From Chamaecrista fasciculata (taxonomy: Eukaryota; Streptophyta; Magnoliopsida; Fabales; Fabaceae): a stretch of 64,000 bases of DNA. The stretch is from the NCBI GenBank assembly GCA_003254925.1, contig QANZ01029198.1:27978-91977 (forward strand), given 5' to 3'. Under the pieces are notes generated by a model that saw nothing but the letters and a program-made list of their open reading frames with translations, was not told the origin of the DNA and searched no databases. Of the stretch, positions 24,101-36,959 are shown piece by piece. The position numbers were made by a program, and so were the translations under genes. How positions within the stretch are numbered: the first letter of the stretch is position 1; every line of letters begins with the position of its first letter.

Positions 24101-27100
24101 TTTCTGTTTTTTAGTAGAAAGGCCTCACATATATTGGTCCGTAAATTACAGCATTTTGTCACTGGTTTGACTACAAAAGAATATTAACCTTAATGGAACT
24201 ATTACAAATCCTACATTTAGCACTCATTTGGAATGATCTGATTCTCGTGTCCAGCTTGCCGATAAACTCATCTTGGAAAAAATATCATGTCCACTGGGTG
24301 TTGTTCTTGTTATCTTCGAGTCTCGACCTGATGCCCTTGTTCAGGTAAACACTATTACTTCCTCCAGCATTAACAAACTACTGAGTCAAGTATTCTGGTG
24401 CAGTTTTATGTTTTAGATTTTGGTTCTTGAAATGAAAAATTTATCAATTTTCTAACATCAATTGTTGTATATAATGTCAACTAAATTTTGAACCATATCA
24501 AATTTCTGTTAAATTTTAAGTAGTATGTTAAACAAAAAGACTAAATTGAATGTAATTGCATCTTTCAGGGACTAAATTGAGAAATCTACCATCTTTCAAA
24601 GACCAAATCATTAATTTACTCTATTATATCACATTGAATATTAATCTTGACGTTATGTTTGTTATGGTTTAATAGATAGCTGCATTGGCCATTAGAAGTG
24701 GGAATGGTTTACTGCTTAAGGGAGGAAAGGAAGCCAAACGGTCAAATGCAATCTTGCACAAGGTATTATCTTGTTTAAATATTAATTTGATCGGAATTAG
24801 TTGTTGTCTCTTTGCTTCATTTTTTTCTTTTTCTTTGTTCAAATTAGATAGGAATATTCACAAGGTTTTGAAACCTCAATGGAATCAGCCGTGAACTCTA
24901 AAGAGGAACAAGCCAATCAAAGCCCTTTGGATTGTTCAAGCAGTCAGATCAGATGAATCTGTACAAAACTAATAAAAATCTTATTTCCTTAAGAACTGAT
25001 AAAAAAAAGTAGATAACCAGCTGGGTCATTCAAAAAATCTAAAACATTGTTGGTACTAATAAAAATCTTATGTAAATGTGTATTATTACTTAGTTACTTT
25101 AGTTTGTATTATGAATTTATAATATTACTGTTGATTGGTTTTTTATATATATGATGTCATTCATTTCAACCACTTCTGATTTTCAAAACATTGATTCAAA
25201 TTGTCCACGTTTCTTCATTATTGTAGGTCATTACTTCAGCCCTTCCAGAAAGTGTTGGTGAAAAACTTATTGGACTAGTGACATCAAGAGAAGAAATTCC
25301 GGATCTGCTGAAGGTGAGAATACCATAAATAAAATCCTCTTAATTACTTGTCTAAGTTAAGTTTTTCAACTAATTATATTCTGCCACACAGCTTGATGAC
25401 GTGATAGATCTTGTGGTCCCCAGAGGCAGTAATAAGCTTGTTTCTCAAATCAAGGAGTCAACAAAAATTCCTGTTCTTGGTCATTCTGGTAATGTACAAT
25501 GCTTATCTTCCGTTATTTGAGTTTACAGACTAAATTGAAGCTTCTTCTAAGTAAATATTTTTGTCATGCAGATGGAATATGTCATGTATTTGTTGACAAG
25601 TCAGCTAATATTGAAATGGCCAAGCAGATTGTTAGGGATGCTAAGGTTGATTATCCTGCAGCCTGTAATGCAATGGTAATTACAATTAATGTCCCTTGAA
25701 ACGCATGTTAAATATTAAAGGTCAAAACTTCATATTGATCCTTAAAGTATAGGATGAATTCTGTTTTGGTCCCTAATTTTATTTTTTTGGTTCATTTTGG
25801 TCCTTAAAATTTCCCACTTGTTCCACAATTAATCCCTGGACAGATTTCATCCAATTTCCACTGTTAAATATAAGCTGAAAATCTTAGTTTGACCGTTTCT
25901 CTCTCATAAATGTTATACAAATAGATCAATATTAAATATTTGTTCATGGAAACCTCTCGTTTGAGTTTTTCATATTTGTTATGCATGATAATGATTGAAT
26001 CTATGGAATCTGTTTACTAACATATTATATCCTGATGTTCTCAGGAAACACTTCTTGTGCACAAAGATCTGGCTCAGAATGGCGGTCTTGGTGAACTAGT
26101 TGCTGAACTTCAACGTGAAGGTTTGACCTTACTAGCATTTGAATTTTTGGCAAATAGGAATGCATATGGTTTTCTCTCTCTCTGAGAGTATCTTCCTGTG
26201 TAGAGAGATAATTTCTCTCTTATTGTGAGAGTTTTTTCTTCTCTCTACGGATCTTTCCATTAGCGTGGGAGATTTATTCGATTTCTTTTCTATGATACTG
26301 GTAATGGGTTATCTACTAGTTTCTACTATCTCTTGTTTTGCTATCTACAAGAGTGGAAAACTTGGTAGCAAATTAACTGGTCAAAATTGGTGTTAGGATT
26401 ACTATTTCTTCTTCTATCCCCATCCTCTTTGTTGAGTATTCTAGATTTGGATCGTGACTTAGCAAGAAGTATTACAAAAAATGCTTAAGGGCTGGTTTCT
26501 GCATAATCTTTTATTTAGGATTAGTGTGTTCTTTAATCTTTTAGTTCTTTTTCATCGTTCTTTCTCTTCTGTTTCTTTTTTTTTTTTTTTTTNATCGTTC
26601 TTTCTCTTCTGTTTCTTTTTTTTTTTTAGTGTATTGTTTTCTTTTGTTTTAATGAAATGTTTTTTTTAAAAAAAAAACTGTCAAACGATTATTTTCTTAG
26701 GAAATTAATTGATTCTAGATCAATGCACCACTTAAGTAGTGCAGATACAAAGTTGTTATTCAAAAGAATCAAGGAACATTAAGAAAAAGGGAACTCCTCA
26801 ATTTTGGCTATTAATATTGTAAAGGAAAAAGTAAAACTTGATATATTCATAACTTGTTGAAATGTTCTGAGATTAGATGAAACTTATATGTTCTACAATA
26901 TCTGTTTGTAGGTATTAAACTATATGGTGGACCTAGAGCCAGCAGCTTATTAAATATTGCTGAAACCAGCTCCTTCCATCATGAGTACAGCTCATTGGCT
27001 TGCACAATCGAGATTGTAGATGATGTATTTGCTGCCACTGACCACATACATAAACATGGAAGGTATTTTGGGATCCTCTTACCTCTCTACATTCATTTTC

Positions 27101-28511
27101 ATTCGCATTCTATTTGCATTTACGAGGCTGATAGTCTTTCTTCCTTTCTCCTTTCTGCAGTGCTCATACTGATTGCATTGTCACCGAAGACTCTGAAGTT
27201 GCTGATATCTTCCTTCGTCAAGTTGACAGGTAGGCTAAAACTTCCAGAAATGAATAATCAAAACTAGGATTGCTTGTTTCATCAACCTTCCTAATTAGTT
27301 TAAACATTCAACTTCTTCTTCGCCCAATTTGACCCATTATTTTAAGTATAGTTGTAAGTATCTAAATACCCATTTCTCCATTTCTTAGATTTTGAGTGTC
27401 GTGTGCTCAGTTTGATGAATAGCATTAACCCCATAGGATTGGTACTTTGGTTCAGGAAATACCTTGGTTATTGAAGTACCTATATTCTATATCAACACAA
27501 TGAATCATTATATTTCTCCAACTTCACAAATTGAAGAGGGAAAATATGTTGCCTTAGCCTTGGTCCAAAATTGTGTCCCATTTATTATAAACCTATGCAG
27601 CCTTCCATGGGATTGCTCGGGTCCGTCTTGAACCTTTCATGTGAACAAAACAATAGTTATTCACTAATTCTTTAGTTTGATTGATTCACTTTTGGAATGA
27701 AAGTTTCTTATGATTTTAGAGTTTTGCCGGAGTGTAGACAGTCTCCATCTTTCATAGGAGACATGTATTACTTTACATAGCTACTTTGTTGATACGTTTT
27801 TAATCGTTACCACTTACCAATTTGGATCATGTCTTATTTTTGTATGCACGTATAGTGCTGCTGTCTTTCACAATGCTAGTACACGATTCTGTGATGGAGC
27901 ACGCTTTGGCCTTGGTGCAGAGGTAGTGTGTTTCCTGCTAATTGACCTCTATAATTTGTTTTATTTTCTCCTCTGATTTTTGGTTTCATCAATGGTTGAA
28001 CAGGTTGGAATAAGTACGAGTCGAATTCATGCCCGAGGCCCTGTAGGAGTTGAGGGGTTGTTAACAAACAGATGGTATTGAATTTTTCGCCGTGTTTCTT
28101 TACTTAACTAAAGAACTTCAATTTGAATAAGCATATAAATTCTTGATCAATACTTTGAAAAAAAAAATATTTATCTGAGTTGTGCACTACATTAGCATAT
28201 ATGAGCACAATTTTTGTTATGAATGAAAGAATTTTTGTTGAAGAGTCAATAGTATAGTTTTGAAAATTATATGAAAAAAATGTTGTTCTACTATAATTAA
28301 AAAGCAAGTTAAGTCTCTCCCAACTTTTAAGTTTAAAAGTAGTAAAATATGTTTTCCTTGTACTATTTTCTTTGATTTCTACAAAGTTCTCTTTTGGTAA
28401 TTATATTCTAACTCATAAATGCAATACAGGATATTGAGAGGAAATGGACATGTGGTAAATGGCGATCGAGGGATAACATATACTCATAAGGAGCTGCCTC
28501 AAAGTGCATAA
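20575..28511 (+). CDS. P5CS: Delta-1-pyrroline-5-carboxylate synthase (bifunctional glutamate kinase / gamma-glutamyl phosphate reductase)
   Basis: Encodes the enzyme that phosphorylates glutamate and reduces it to glutamate semialdehyde/P5C, the rate-limiting step of proline synthesis. Twenty exons join in frame to 714 codons (family usual ~717): 20575-20625, 21017-21088, 21203-21306, 21650-21752, 21874-22035, 22455-22732, 23103-23253, 23649-23813, 23971-24048, 24255-24344, 24676-24762, 25227-25313, 25392-25488, 25572-25675, 26045-26120, 26912-27062, 27161-27229, 27856-27922, 28004-28074, 28430-28511; all introns are GT-AG. The kinase half has SGAVGLGRQ (57-65), NENDAVS (151-157) and GRGGMTAKV (232-240). 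Phe125 sits in the NDxxFRD segment where a Phe is needed for proline feedback inhibition in the family. The reductase half has [10 protein letters not shown] (409-418) and the catalytic-type Cys540 in YPAACNAM. No frameshift or stop was found, so it should be functional. ATG 20575 is the first in-frame Met after a C/T-rich leader. MITEs sit in introns 5, 7, 10 and 14; intron 15 has an N at an assembly joint. Confidence 0.96.
21150..21178. repeat. (TA)n microsatellite in P5CS intron 2
   Basis: About 14 TA units lie between exons 2 and 3, shortly before the acceptor at 21202. Likely length-polymorphic. Confidence 0.9.
22244..22362. repeat. Short hairpin MITE in P5CS intron 5
   Basis: The left arm 'tagatcctctaaatttggcc' with 'tgaatttctctgtaattc' is mirrored by 'gaattacagagaaattcaga' and 'acagaggatcta' on the right. 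The whole is ~115 bp and nearly all palindrome. It lies wholly within the intron (22036-22454). Confidence 0.75.
23270..23418. repeat. Hairpin MITE in P5CS intron 7
   Basis: The left arm 'ggatctgctgcagtgtaatg' plus 'cactgcaatttagagagaga' is mirrored by 'tctctctctaaactgcaatg' and 'gatgcactgcagaggatcc'. About 65-bp arms surround a core containing 'gtggggcccac', itself palindromic. The open frames over this stretch are an artefact of the palindrome. Confidence 0.8.
24412..24622. repeat. MITE-like inverted-repeat element in P5CS intron 10
   Basis: Shares phrases such as 'atctttcagggactaaattg' and 'gaccaaatcattaatttact' with the element in the aldo-keto reductase intron at 33720-34040. The same family has therefore inserted in introns of two neighbouring genes. 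Arms are diverged. Confidence 0.55.
25716..25880. repeat. Partial 'tttggtccct' repeat in P5CS intron 14
   Basis: The stretch has repeated phrases 'ttttggtccctaatttta' and 'cattttggtccttaaaattt', as in the inverted-repeat elements elsewhere in the window. Only one arm was recognised, so it is called a partial copy. Confidence 0.4.
26560..26630. repeat. Duplicated block around an N in P5CS intron 15
   Basis: 'atcgttctttctcttctgtt' followed by a T run occurs on both sides of the N at about 26593. The N and identical flanks suggest two contig ends joined without merging their overlap rather than a real tandem duplication. Confidence 0.7.
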
Positions 28512-31183
28512 TGTAGAAGCTGATATTAGATTAGGCTACTATTATTAGTGATAGTTGTTCACTTCATCAAAACAACTCTTTTCTTTTTTGGTTCTCTTTT
28601 AAGATTAAGCATATCCTGCAATGCTTGCATTGTATAATTATTAATTACTATTTGCCCCTTTTCCAGTTTTTTTTCTTACCTGGAGTCTGTTCAGGGGAAG
28701 AAATAATTCTATGGATAATATAATGTGACTATGAATGCTGTTGTTCCATCCATGTAATGACTTCCAGTCTTGCATTTTTTTTTTCTGAATGCACCATTTC
28801 TATTCATGCTTTGAGTTTTCTTCCTACTAATTTCAAGTCCAATAATTTTATCGTAAACACCAACAACTATAATTGTTAATTTTAGAGAGATGAGAGGAAA
28901 GAGAATAGAAAATGTACAACAAAAGATGATGGAAGAGTTGAGAGATATTTGAATCAAATACTTTAATCTTTCATTGAATCATAATGCAATTTAAATAGGC
29001 ATAACAGCAACAAACAACTGAACTAAATGATTTCTTAAATAATAGGAACTTAACTAACTTCTAAGGATTAATATTTCACTAAATACAGAATATTGATAAT
29101 AATAATAATAAATTAAATAATAAATAATAATAATAAATTAAATAATAATGAAAAGGCAACAATTCTTTTTCTTTTCTTTAATGCCTATGGACTGGTCCTC
29201 ATAATACCGTTCAAGGTCTTGTTAGATTTGGAGGAAAAATTGTAGTGAACATTTAGCTAAATTTTAAATTTAAGACATAGTTATTTTTGTTAAGTTTGGT
29301 GATGACTATTCTTTTAGACAGTCATAAGTTTAACACTAAACAATATATATAATAATAAAGATAAAGATGATTATATTCAAACAAAATTATTAAAATATGC
29401 AAATATAAAATTAAAATTAAAACTTATTGAAAGACCTGAAACTCTGAAGGAAAATTGATGTCTAGCCCTCACAATGATCTTCCTTATTTAAAGACTTTCA
29501 AAAGAATTTGAATAATTGAGTACAACTGTATAGCTTGCCACTTGTTATTTTATCAATAGTGACACTCAAAATGAATTCTCTATTTAAAGACTTTAAAATA
29601 AATCTTACTATTTGAGTACAATCATAACACACCACTTGTAGCACATATGTTTCCATCTTTTCAGTACTATAGCACACACGCTTTCACAATTTTTTGAAAA
29701 CATTTTGAGCTTGATCAGAGATTTATTGAACTTTATCGGATTTTGCCTTTTTTTATGCTAAACCTAAGACCAAAGATCAATATGGAGAGGACCATTTCAT
29801 ACAACCATCTATAGCTCCTAAAAACTTAAAAGTAGAACTAAGGGATCTTATCTTTAAGTTTTTTGTGAGAAGCTAAATGGAGGTTTGAAGCCAACCTACA
29901 AGAAGGATGCACATAGGTGACCTTGTGAATTCACTTCAAAGCTAGAAGTGGTATGAGAAAATAGAAAAGGGTTTGGAAGAGTTAGAATCATTACCTTTGT
30001 TAGAGTTTAGGTGCATACATTTATAAGGAAAAATGTGGAGAGTGATTGGTGGTGTCTAAGCACGTGGTGGATAATAATTGACATGTAGAGTGGAGTATAT
30101 CTTATACCATCAGAATTTGAGTAAGATATTATGAGAATGTCGGGTTACTTCCCAATAACCTATAAAGTTGATGATACAAATTATTAAATAAGGTTCTTCA
30201 ACAACGAGCCTTGTCACATATAGAAAGCGGTTAGGGTGTTAAGAAAGTACATTGAGATTTCATGCATTGTGTCTTTGAGGAATACTTATATTTATAATGT
30301 GAGTCACTCAGCCAGGTGGATGATGTTTGAGCGATGTTTATGTTATAGTATCTCATGGATGGGTGCTCAAGTCAAGGTATATCACGTCACCCTCCAGATT
30401 CTACTTCAACAAATGTTGAATTTAAATTTAAAATTGAAATTTTATATTGAAATTTTATTATCTAAAATATAAAATTAAATTTACTTAATGATAAATTTAT
30501 GTAATAAAATTTTAAACATTGTACAAATACCAAAATTTTAAAATAAATTTATACAATGGTCAAAATTTTGATTAAGACAAATAAATTTACTTAATTTTAA
30601 AATAAATTAAGTAAATTTAATGTTTAAAATTTCGATATTTGTACAATGGTTAAAATTTTATTGCATAAATTTATCATTATGTAAATTTAATTTTATATTT
30701 TTGATAACGAAATTTCAATATACTCATTGTTCAAATATAAACAAACAATAATTTTTAACAAATAAACTAATAATATAAATATAAAAATAAACATATATAT
30801 ATATTATGTTAATAATAAGTGAAAAACTTACTTTGTTTAATTAAGACTAATAAATTTAATATTAAAATTTTAAAAAATTTATTATAATATTTATAGAAAA
30901 TATGATAATTAATTTTTTTGGAAAACTATATTTTATAATTAACAGTACTTTAAAAAAAATTTAAGTAAACAATTATTTTATGTTTTAATTAAAAAATAGA
31001 ATTGGCAGCAGTTTGTACCGCTGTAAAGAACAAAAAAAAAATAAATAAAATAAGACAACAACACTTTAAAACTATTGCAAAGTAAAAATTAAAAACAAAT
31101 AAAAAGCCCACTCTGTTGCACGTTGTGTCAGCCTTGGCTCGAAAACGCGGCCCGGTGGCAGCGCGTTTTTGAGTTTAATTTTT
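28512..31183. other. Intergenic region downstream of P5CS
   Basis: The start presumably holds the P5CS 3' UTR. An AAT-rich simple repeat lies at about 29095-29150 and a strong AT-rich palindrome at 30445-30720. No convincing gene was seen; the frame at 30236-30472 has no recognisable domain. Confidence 0.55.
30445..30720. repeat. AT-rich palindromic element (~95 bp arms)
   Basis: The left arm from 30445 ('tattgaaattttattatcta') and the right arm ending at 30720 are inverted copies with roughly 90% identity over about 95 bases. They share 'aaaattaaatttac' and 'aatgataaatttatg'. A smaller palindrome ('aaatttacttaattttaaaa') sits in the middle. Non-coding, MITE-like. Confidence 0.75.
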
Positions 31184-31683
31184 AGATAAATTGTACAGAA
31201 GGTTCTTGTGGTTTGGCCCATTTATAGAAAAGGATTCGTGTGATTTAAAAAGTGGCAAATAAGAGCATGTGGTTTGCTTCGTTAACAAAAATGGTCTTAA
31301 GAGGTATTTGTCATCCTAAACTAATGGAATTAGGATAATGTACAACTCACGTGACCCATTTTCACATACCCAATCCCTCTAATTTTTGAGGATTAGGGTT
31401 CGAGAAAGGAAGAAAATGACAAGAATGAGAGTTAGGGTTCGCGAGGATGTGGAGATAGGGTTCGATTTCTATACAACGGAGGAGAAATTAGGGATTAGCT
31501 ATGTGAAAATGGGTCACATGAGCTGCACATTGTCCTAATTCTGTTAGTTTTGGATGACAAATATCTCCCGTGATCCTTTTTGTTAACGGAGCAAACCACA
31601 TGCCTTTATTTGCCATCTTTTAAACCACAAGGACCCTTTATGTAAATGGGCCAAACCACATGGACCTTCTGTGTAATTTATCC
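31184..31683. mobile_element. ~500 bp inverted-repeat element with 9-bp target duplication
   Basis: The left end (AGATAAATTGTACAGAAGG) pairs with the right end (inverse of CCTTCTGTGTAATTTATCC). Arms of ~180 bp carry 'ttgtggtttggcccattta' and its inverse. TTAATTTTT flanks it at 31175-31183 and 31684-31692. A distinct subfamily from the GGGTAAATTAYAC elements but related to the ends of the Pack-MULE at 48386. The core has several 'ttagggttcg' repeats and no coding capacity. Confidence 0.82.
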
Positions 31684-31692
31684 TTAATTTTT

Positions 31693-32616
31693 TTTATTTA
31701 AATATCAAGTGCCATGTGGCACCTGATAATTAATTAGACCCGAATGAAAAACGTGTTAGTGTAGCGCGTGTACCATCTGTGTCAATAATTTTTTTTTTTT
31801 GAGTATTGGGTTAATTAAAGTATTTTTTATATTATTTTAATAAAAAAACCGAAGAGATAGCTTCTAACATTTTTCCAAAAGATTAGCACTTCCTTCTTGA
31901 CTTTCTTGATAAAACTACGGAGTTATAAGTTCGTTCTAGATAGCACAGGTATAAAACACTCAGCAAACAAATTTGAATCTTGTAGTGTCATTACACTCTA
32001 GTGTAGAGAGAGAAATAAACATTTAAATAAAGTGTCCAGAGGTATCAATTCAACTAACCCTCTACAAAAAGCTTGGTTTAATGGGTTTCGATCCTCAGCC
32101 CTTACACATCACACATTAGAATTTAAATTTAGATGAACATATAACTTGATCTCTACAAAAGATATACGAATTGATAACTCAACCCTTAAAAATATAAGGA
32201 CTAACTAACTATTAAGAGCAAAAAGACTAAAACATAAAACAAAAGTTTTAAAAATTAAACTCATGTACCTTTAAAAATTTAATTTATATATTATTCTTGA
32301 TATTATAAACTATTACTAAAGTGAGTTGTGCTATCTGCGATGAAGATTGCTGCAAATCACGAGCTAACTCTGATAAATTAGTCATAATTCAATATAAATA
32401 CAAATCGATTTACAAAAACAAAAAAGTTAAACTTAAACATATAGCTATATTAAAAATGATCAAACTTTCCCTTCTTTTTTAGTGGGGTACATAAATATTC
32501 ACATGAATTCTAGGGCAAGAGAAATGTAGCCATAAATGCAGATGATTCCTCAATTAGAATCCTGTCAAATTACATGTTGAGCTTCTTCTTTAGAACACAA
32601 GTTAATTGCAATTGAA
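31693..32616. other. Intergenic / aldo-keto reductase 3' region
   Basis: No coding similarity. The last part is expected to hold the 3' UTR of the minus-strand reductase gene, whose stop codon is at 32617-32619. Confidence 0.45.
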
Positions 32617-35600
32617 TCAAATTTCTCCATCCCACAATTGCTCCAGACTTTTATAAGGACTACAAGTTTCATGGATAGCAAAGTCCCCTCGAAGTAACCT
32701 TTGCTGCATTACACAACAAAATAAAATAAGTTGATGATAAAATGTAAAAGATAGATAGATATTTTGCAAGTATGGTTAATTTGAATGTTTGAAAGGCATT
32801 CTAACCAATGAGCTTTGGCTAAATGTATCTAAGTTGTCTCCAACACTGAAGGGTTCTAATTCTTAACCCTACCGGCCTACCCTAAACCATATTAGCCCAA
32901 AAAAATAAAGCTAAAATGCACAAAACTCCCTAAACTTTAGTCATTATGTAAAAAATTCTTCTAAACTTTGAAAAGTGATCAAACACCATGTGAACTTTTG
33001 ATTTTGTGCAAATAATCCTTTCATTAAAAGTTTCATTAAAAAAACCAAGATTTTTTTTTGGTTACAATTAATTATAGTGATTTATTTTAATTTTGGATCA
33101 ATATAAAATACAACAACAATTATAAAATTATATTAAAAAAACTTGAATTTTCTTAATGAAAATCTTAATAAAAAAGGTCTTTAACATAAAATAAAAAGTT
33201 CAGTTCGTCTTTTTTCAAAATTTGTAGTTCTTTTGGACAATTACTAAAATTCAGAAAAGGAGGAGGGGGGTTATGCATTTTAGCAAAAGAAATTAAACAT
33301 AAAAAGGCATTTCATTCTAACCTGATGGATTTGTGAGAATTTTGAGAAGAGTTCTGGAGGAATACACCAATCAAACAGGCTAAGGTTTTCCTTGATCCTA
33401 GATTCATTTACACTCTTTGGAAGAACACTATGACCAGTTTGAATTCCCCAGCGTAGAGCCACTTGAGCTGGGGATTTGTTGAGCTTTTCAGCAATTTCAA
33501 TCAAAACTGGTTCCTTCAAGATTTCTCCCTTCACCCATGTACCTGGAGAACCCAGTGGACAGTATGCCTGAAAAAGAAAGAACTTTTTTATGCTAACAAA
33601 ATATAACAAGGAACAGAAAATTGGTATCATTAAGCACATTAAACAGAGAAATAAAAAAAGATAAGAGTCAATTAATGATTGATCCCTGAAAGATGATAAA
33701 TGTCTCATTTTTTTTTTGGTACATGATAAATGTCTCATTTTAGTCTTTGAGGGAAAAGTTATAAGATTAAGTCCTTGAAAGATGCAATTACAATTAACTT
33801 GGTCATTTTGCTAAAACATTAATTCAAAGTCAACAACAACAAATCTGATTTTTTAAGCTTAATCTTTTATTGTAATTTTGACAAAATTTAAAACTATATC
33901 GGATTTGTCATTAAATTTTTATTGGTATCATTAAAAAAAGGATCAAATTGACTGTAATTGTATCTTTTAAGGGCTAAATCGTATAATTTCATCTTTCAGG
34001 AACTAAATTGAGACATCTGTAATTTTCAGGGACCAAATCATTGATTTACTCAAAAGATAATATAGATTAGTCAGAGTAATACTGAGAGATGAACACCAGT
34101 AGACTTGCACAAATTGTGAAGAGCAGATTGCTGCCAGACAAGGTGGCATTCCACTTGGTTAACTGCTGGTGGAATCTTAGCAGATTTTAGAAAGTCTTGC
34201 AGCTTCTTAGTTGAGAAGTTGCTCACCCCGATGGCACGTGCCTGACCTGAGACAAATAAGCCTTCCATTGCATTCCATGTCTCTGAAAGACACAAGGGAG
34301 CCATGACCTCAGGGTCCCAACCTCTTGAACCTGGCTTTGTCCTAAAAGGCCAATGCATCTGTGACAAAAATAAAAGGAAACATATATAGTACAATCCTTT
34401 AACTTTAGATCATCTGCAAATATCCCCTTAACTTTAAAAATCAGAAATTACTCCCCTAAACTTTCATCCTTTAGCAGTTGAAAATTTTTGGTACTTAGAA
34501 TAGCAGCATTTCATTCCTATATAGGATTTTGTTTTCTAATAGCTATATTTTAACCATCCTTGTTTGGTTTTAAATGAGGCATCACATGCGGAAATAAACA
34601 ATGTGTGAAGTGGCATCTCCACCACAGAAATTGGGAAAAAAGGTTTTAAATGCTAAAGCATGAAAAGGAAAGTAACTAGTTTCTGATTTTTATTATTAAA
34701 AAGAATGTCTGCAAACGATCTAAAGTCAAAAGGGTGTAACTGCATTTTTCCAAAATAATATAACGTCAAAATCATCCCAAAATGAGATCTGGAAATATTT
34801 TTGGTCAGATGTACAAAATAAGGAACCATACAAGGTATAGATCAATGTAGTCAAGCTGCAGGTCCTCTAGAGTCTTACTCAGTGCCTTCGATACGTCTTG
34901 AGGTGCACAGTCACTGGTCCTGTTTGGATCAAATAAAGGCATCCATAAACCAATCGATGACCAAAATTGGATTTTAGGTTTCATATTGCATACGTCTAAA
35001 CCCACATGACAGTATATCAAAAACTAAAAATTTAGTAGTTGTGTGAGGTCTAGTTCAAAGCTATGTAGTATGGACAGAAAATTCATTCCAAAGAATGGTT
35101 AGCTGATCTTATCTTATTTCAAAGTACTTTACACAATCACTTTCTAAATAAAAAATATTAAGCTATATTTTTCAAATTATTCATATACATCAAAAGGAAA
35201 CAAATTAGGGAAGATGAGGATTCTAATTTATCAAATTGTGTCCAAGCCTTATCCAACAGGATCTATGTGGAACATGTTTGAAAAATGAAAATAGCTGCAT
35301 CTATGCTTTATAAGTAAAAACACGTACCATAGTTTAGATGTGATGAACATCTCACTACGCTGTACCACTCCAGTAGTAAACAGTTTTTTCAGTGCCTCTC
35401 CTATCTGCATCCGATATATCCTTCTAAGCAATAAGAAATCCAGGGAAAACCAAAACAAAGGCTGATAATCCAGAATATTAGCGGAAAAAAAAGGTTTGGT
35501 ATAGATGGTCTGTTTTATTGTTGCAAGAAATGCAGAAACTGACCTCTTTTTCATTATCATAGACCTTAGCACAATCTATATGCCTGTAGCCAGCCTGTAC

Positions 35601-36182
35601 ATCATTGGAACAACTTCAATAAGAAAGATATTACCAAAATCTCTCCTTTCCCTTGTTATTCGCAGATTTCAAGGAGTTCTTAAGCAAGTTCAATCTATAA
35701 TTATTAAGAAATGCATAGAGAAATGGTAAAACTACAATTTAATCTCTTGAACCATAGTTTAATTGCAATTTTGATAGGTGATATTTAAAATCTAACACTC
35801 CATTCTAGACTACTACAGAAAGTCTGAAAAATTCACGTGATCATCACTTGATACATTATGTCTCCGTCATCTCCCCTAATTTTTTACTACGCACAATTTC
35901 TAACCTCTTTTTCTTCCAGATTCTCAAATTTTTGAAATGCTAGTTATAATTACGTTTCTATGTTCTTATTTTTTGGGATGATTATTACATTTTAAAGTCC
36001 GACTATCAACAAGAGGATTATGTATAGTTTTCTCAAGAAAAATGCATAACCTTGATTGCAGTAATGACAGCTTCGCCCACAACACCTGGAGGAGCTTTCC
36101 ATGTCCCAAGGCCAATCGATGGCATTTTCACTCCAGTATTTAGATCAAAATACAGAGGTCCATGTTCAGTTTCATTTCCCAT
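32617..36182 (-). CDS. NADPH-dependent aldo-keto reductase (AKR4C-type)
   Basis: Cytosolic or plastid reductase of the plant AKR4C group, which reduces aldehydes and other reactive carbonyls. Seven exons on the minus strand: 36182-36051, 35594-35544, 35404-35328, 34919-34832, 34358-34083, 33567-33322, 32703-32617. All have GT-AG borders and join in frame to 318 codons, the usual family length. The AKR tetrad is complete: Asp51 and Tyr56 ([12 protein letters not shown]), Lys85 (FITSKLW) and His118 (LMHWPFR). SNFS and the NADP-binding [13 protein letters not shown] motif are present, and the protein ends [11 protein letters not shown] 36182 gives [17 protein letters not shown]; no transit peptide is visible, so a cytosolic location is more likely. 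A non-coding first exon lies upstream. A MITE occupies the intron at 33568-34082. Substrate cannot be set from sequence. Confidence 0.94.
33720..34040. repeat. MITE-like inverted-repeat element in the AKR intron
   Basis: Left 'gtctcattttagtctttgag' and 'agattaagtccttgaaagat' face right 'atctttcaggaactaaattg' and 'ctgtaattttcagggaccaa'. Same family as the element in P5CS intron 10. A short direct repeat 'atgataaatgtctcatttt' at 33693 and 33722 lies at its left edge. Confidence 0.6.
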
Positions 36183-36760
36183 ATTCTCCTACATATAACC
36201 AAATAATAAATAAGCAATAGTGAGACAAATTCAGAATCGAGATGCCTAAATGTTGAAGAAAGAAAAAGAGAAAACAATAGAACATTACTTCCAAATGCAA
36301 CAAAATTAGAGAAACATACACTTGTTTAAGCCCACACACATTAGAAACAAAATAAAAATGGATTATGTATCTCTTTCACCCCCAAATTTTCAGAACCGGA
36401 ATTGACGTTGAATCGATGAAAGACCAGGTCATAGATCACTGACTTAAGGGCTAGATTATCAATTAAACTAGATCACTGGTTCAAAATGCCGGTTCGATGC
36501 GAAAATAATCTAGTTGTTAGAATAAAAAAGGATTAGAAACTGATTTCACCGATTAAAACCGGCCAGATCAGATAGAACCCTATAACTATGTATATGAAAA
36601 AACGGCATTGTCTTATCGTCCATTGCTTTAGGCAAAAATGATGGATCGTTGCATAATTCAATTGATCGAGTCATTGTTTTTCCACAGAGATGAGATGAGG
36701 GCCTACCAATTAAATTAAAAAACGAAAGGCAGATGAGAGAGAGAGATAAATCGTTGTTAC

Positions 36761-36905
36761 CTAATCAAAAATTGGATAGAAATGATCAAATGAATGAGGA
36801 TTCGCGAGATTTTCTGCTTCTGCCTCAGCGATAACACAGCTTTTGTAGCCGCAGATCTCTGCAAATGCTGTATCGTCGGTTTCTTCACTCTCTAGTCTCT
36901 ACTGC
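36761..36905 (-). other. Probable non-coding 5' UTR exon of the aldo-keto reductase
   Basis: On the minus strand a purine/pyrimidine-mixed leader with no coding similarity ends ATTAG followed by GTAACAACG, a good donor. The matching acceptor ('atatgtag') lies just before the ATG exon at about 36192. This gives a 5' UTR intron of ~570 bases (36193-36760), a common arrangement in plant genes. The exon's 5' boundary is only approximate. Confidence 0.5.
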
Positions 36906-36906
36906 C

Positions 36907-36914
36907 ATTTTATA
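36907..36914 (-). promoter_or_regulatory. TATA box of the aldo-keto reductase gene
   Basis: TATAAAAT on the minus strand, with transcription expected to start near 36880, inside the proposed 5' UTR exon. Confidence 0.5.
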
Positions 36915-36959
36915 TGCATCGGTTTTCTAAATCGTTGGCGGTTATGTCATGATAAAATA

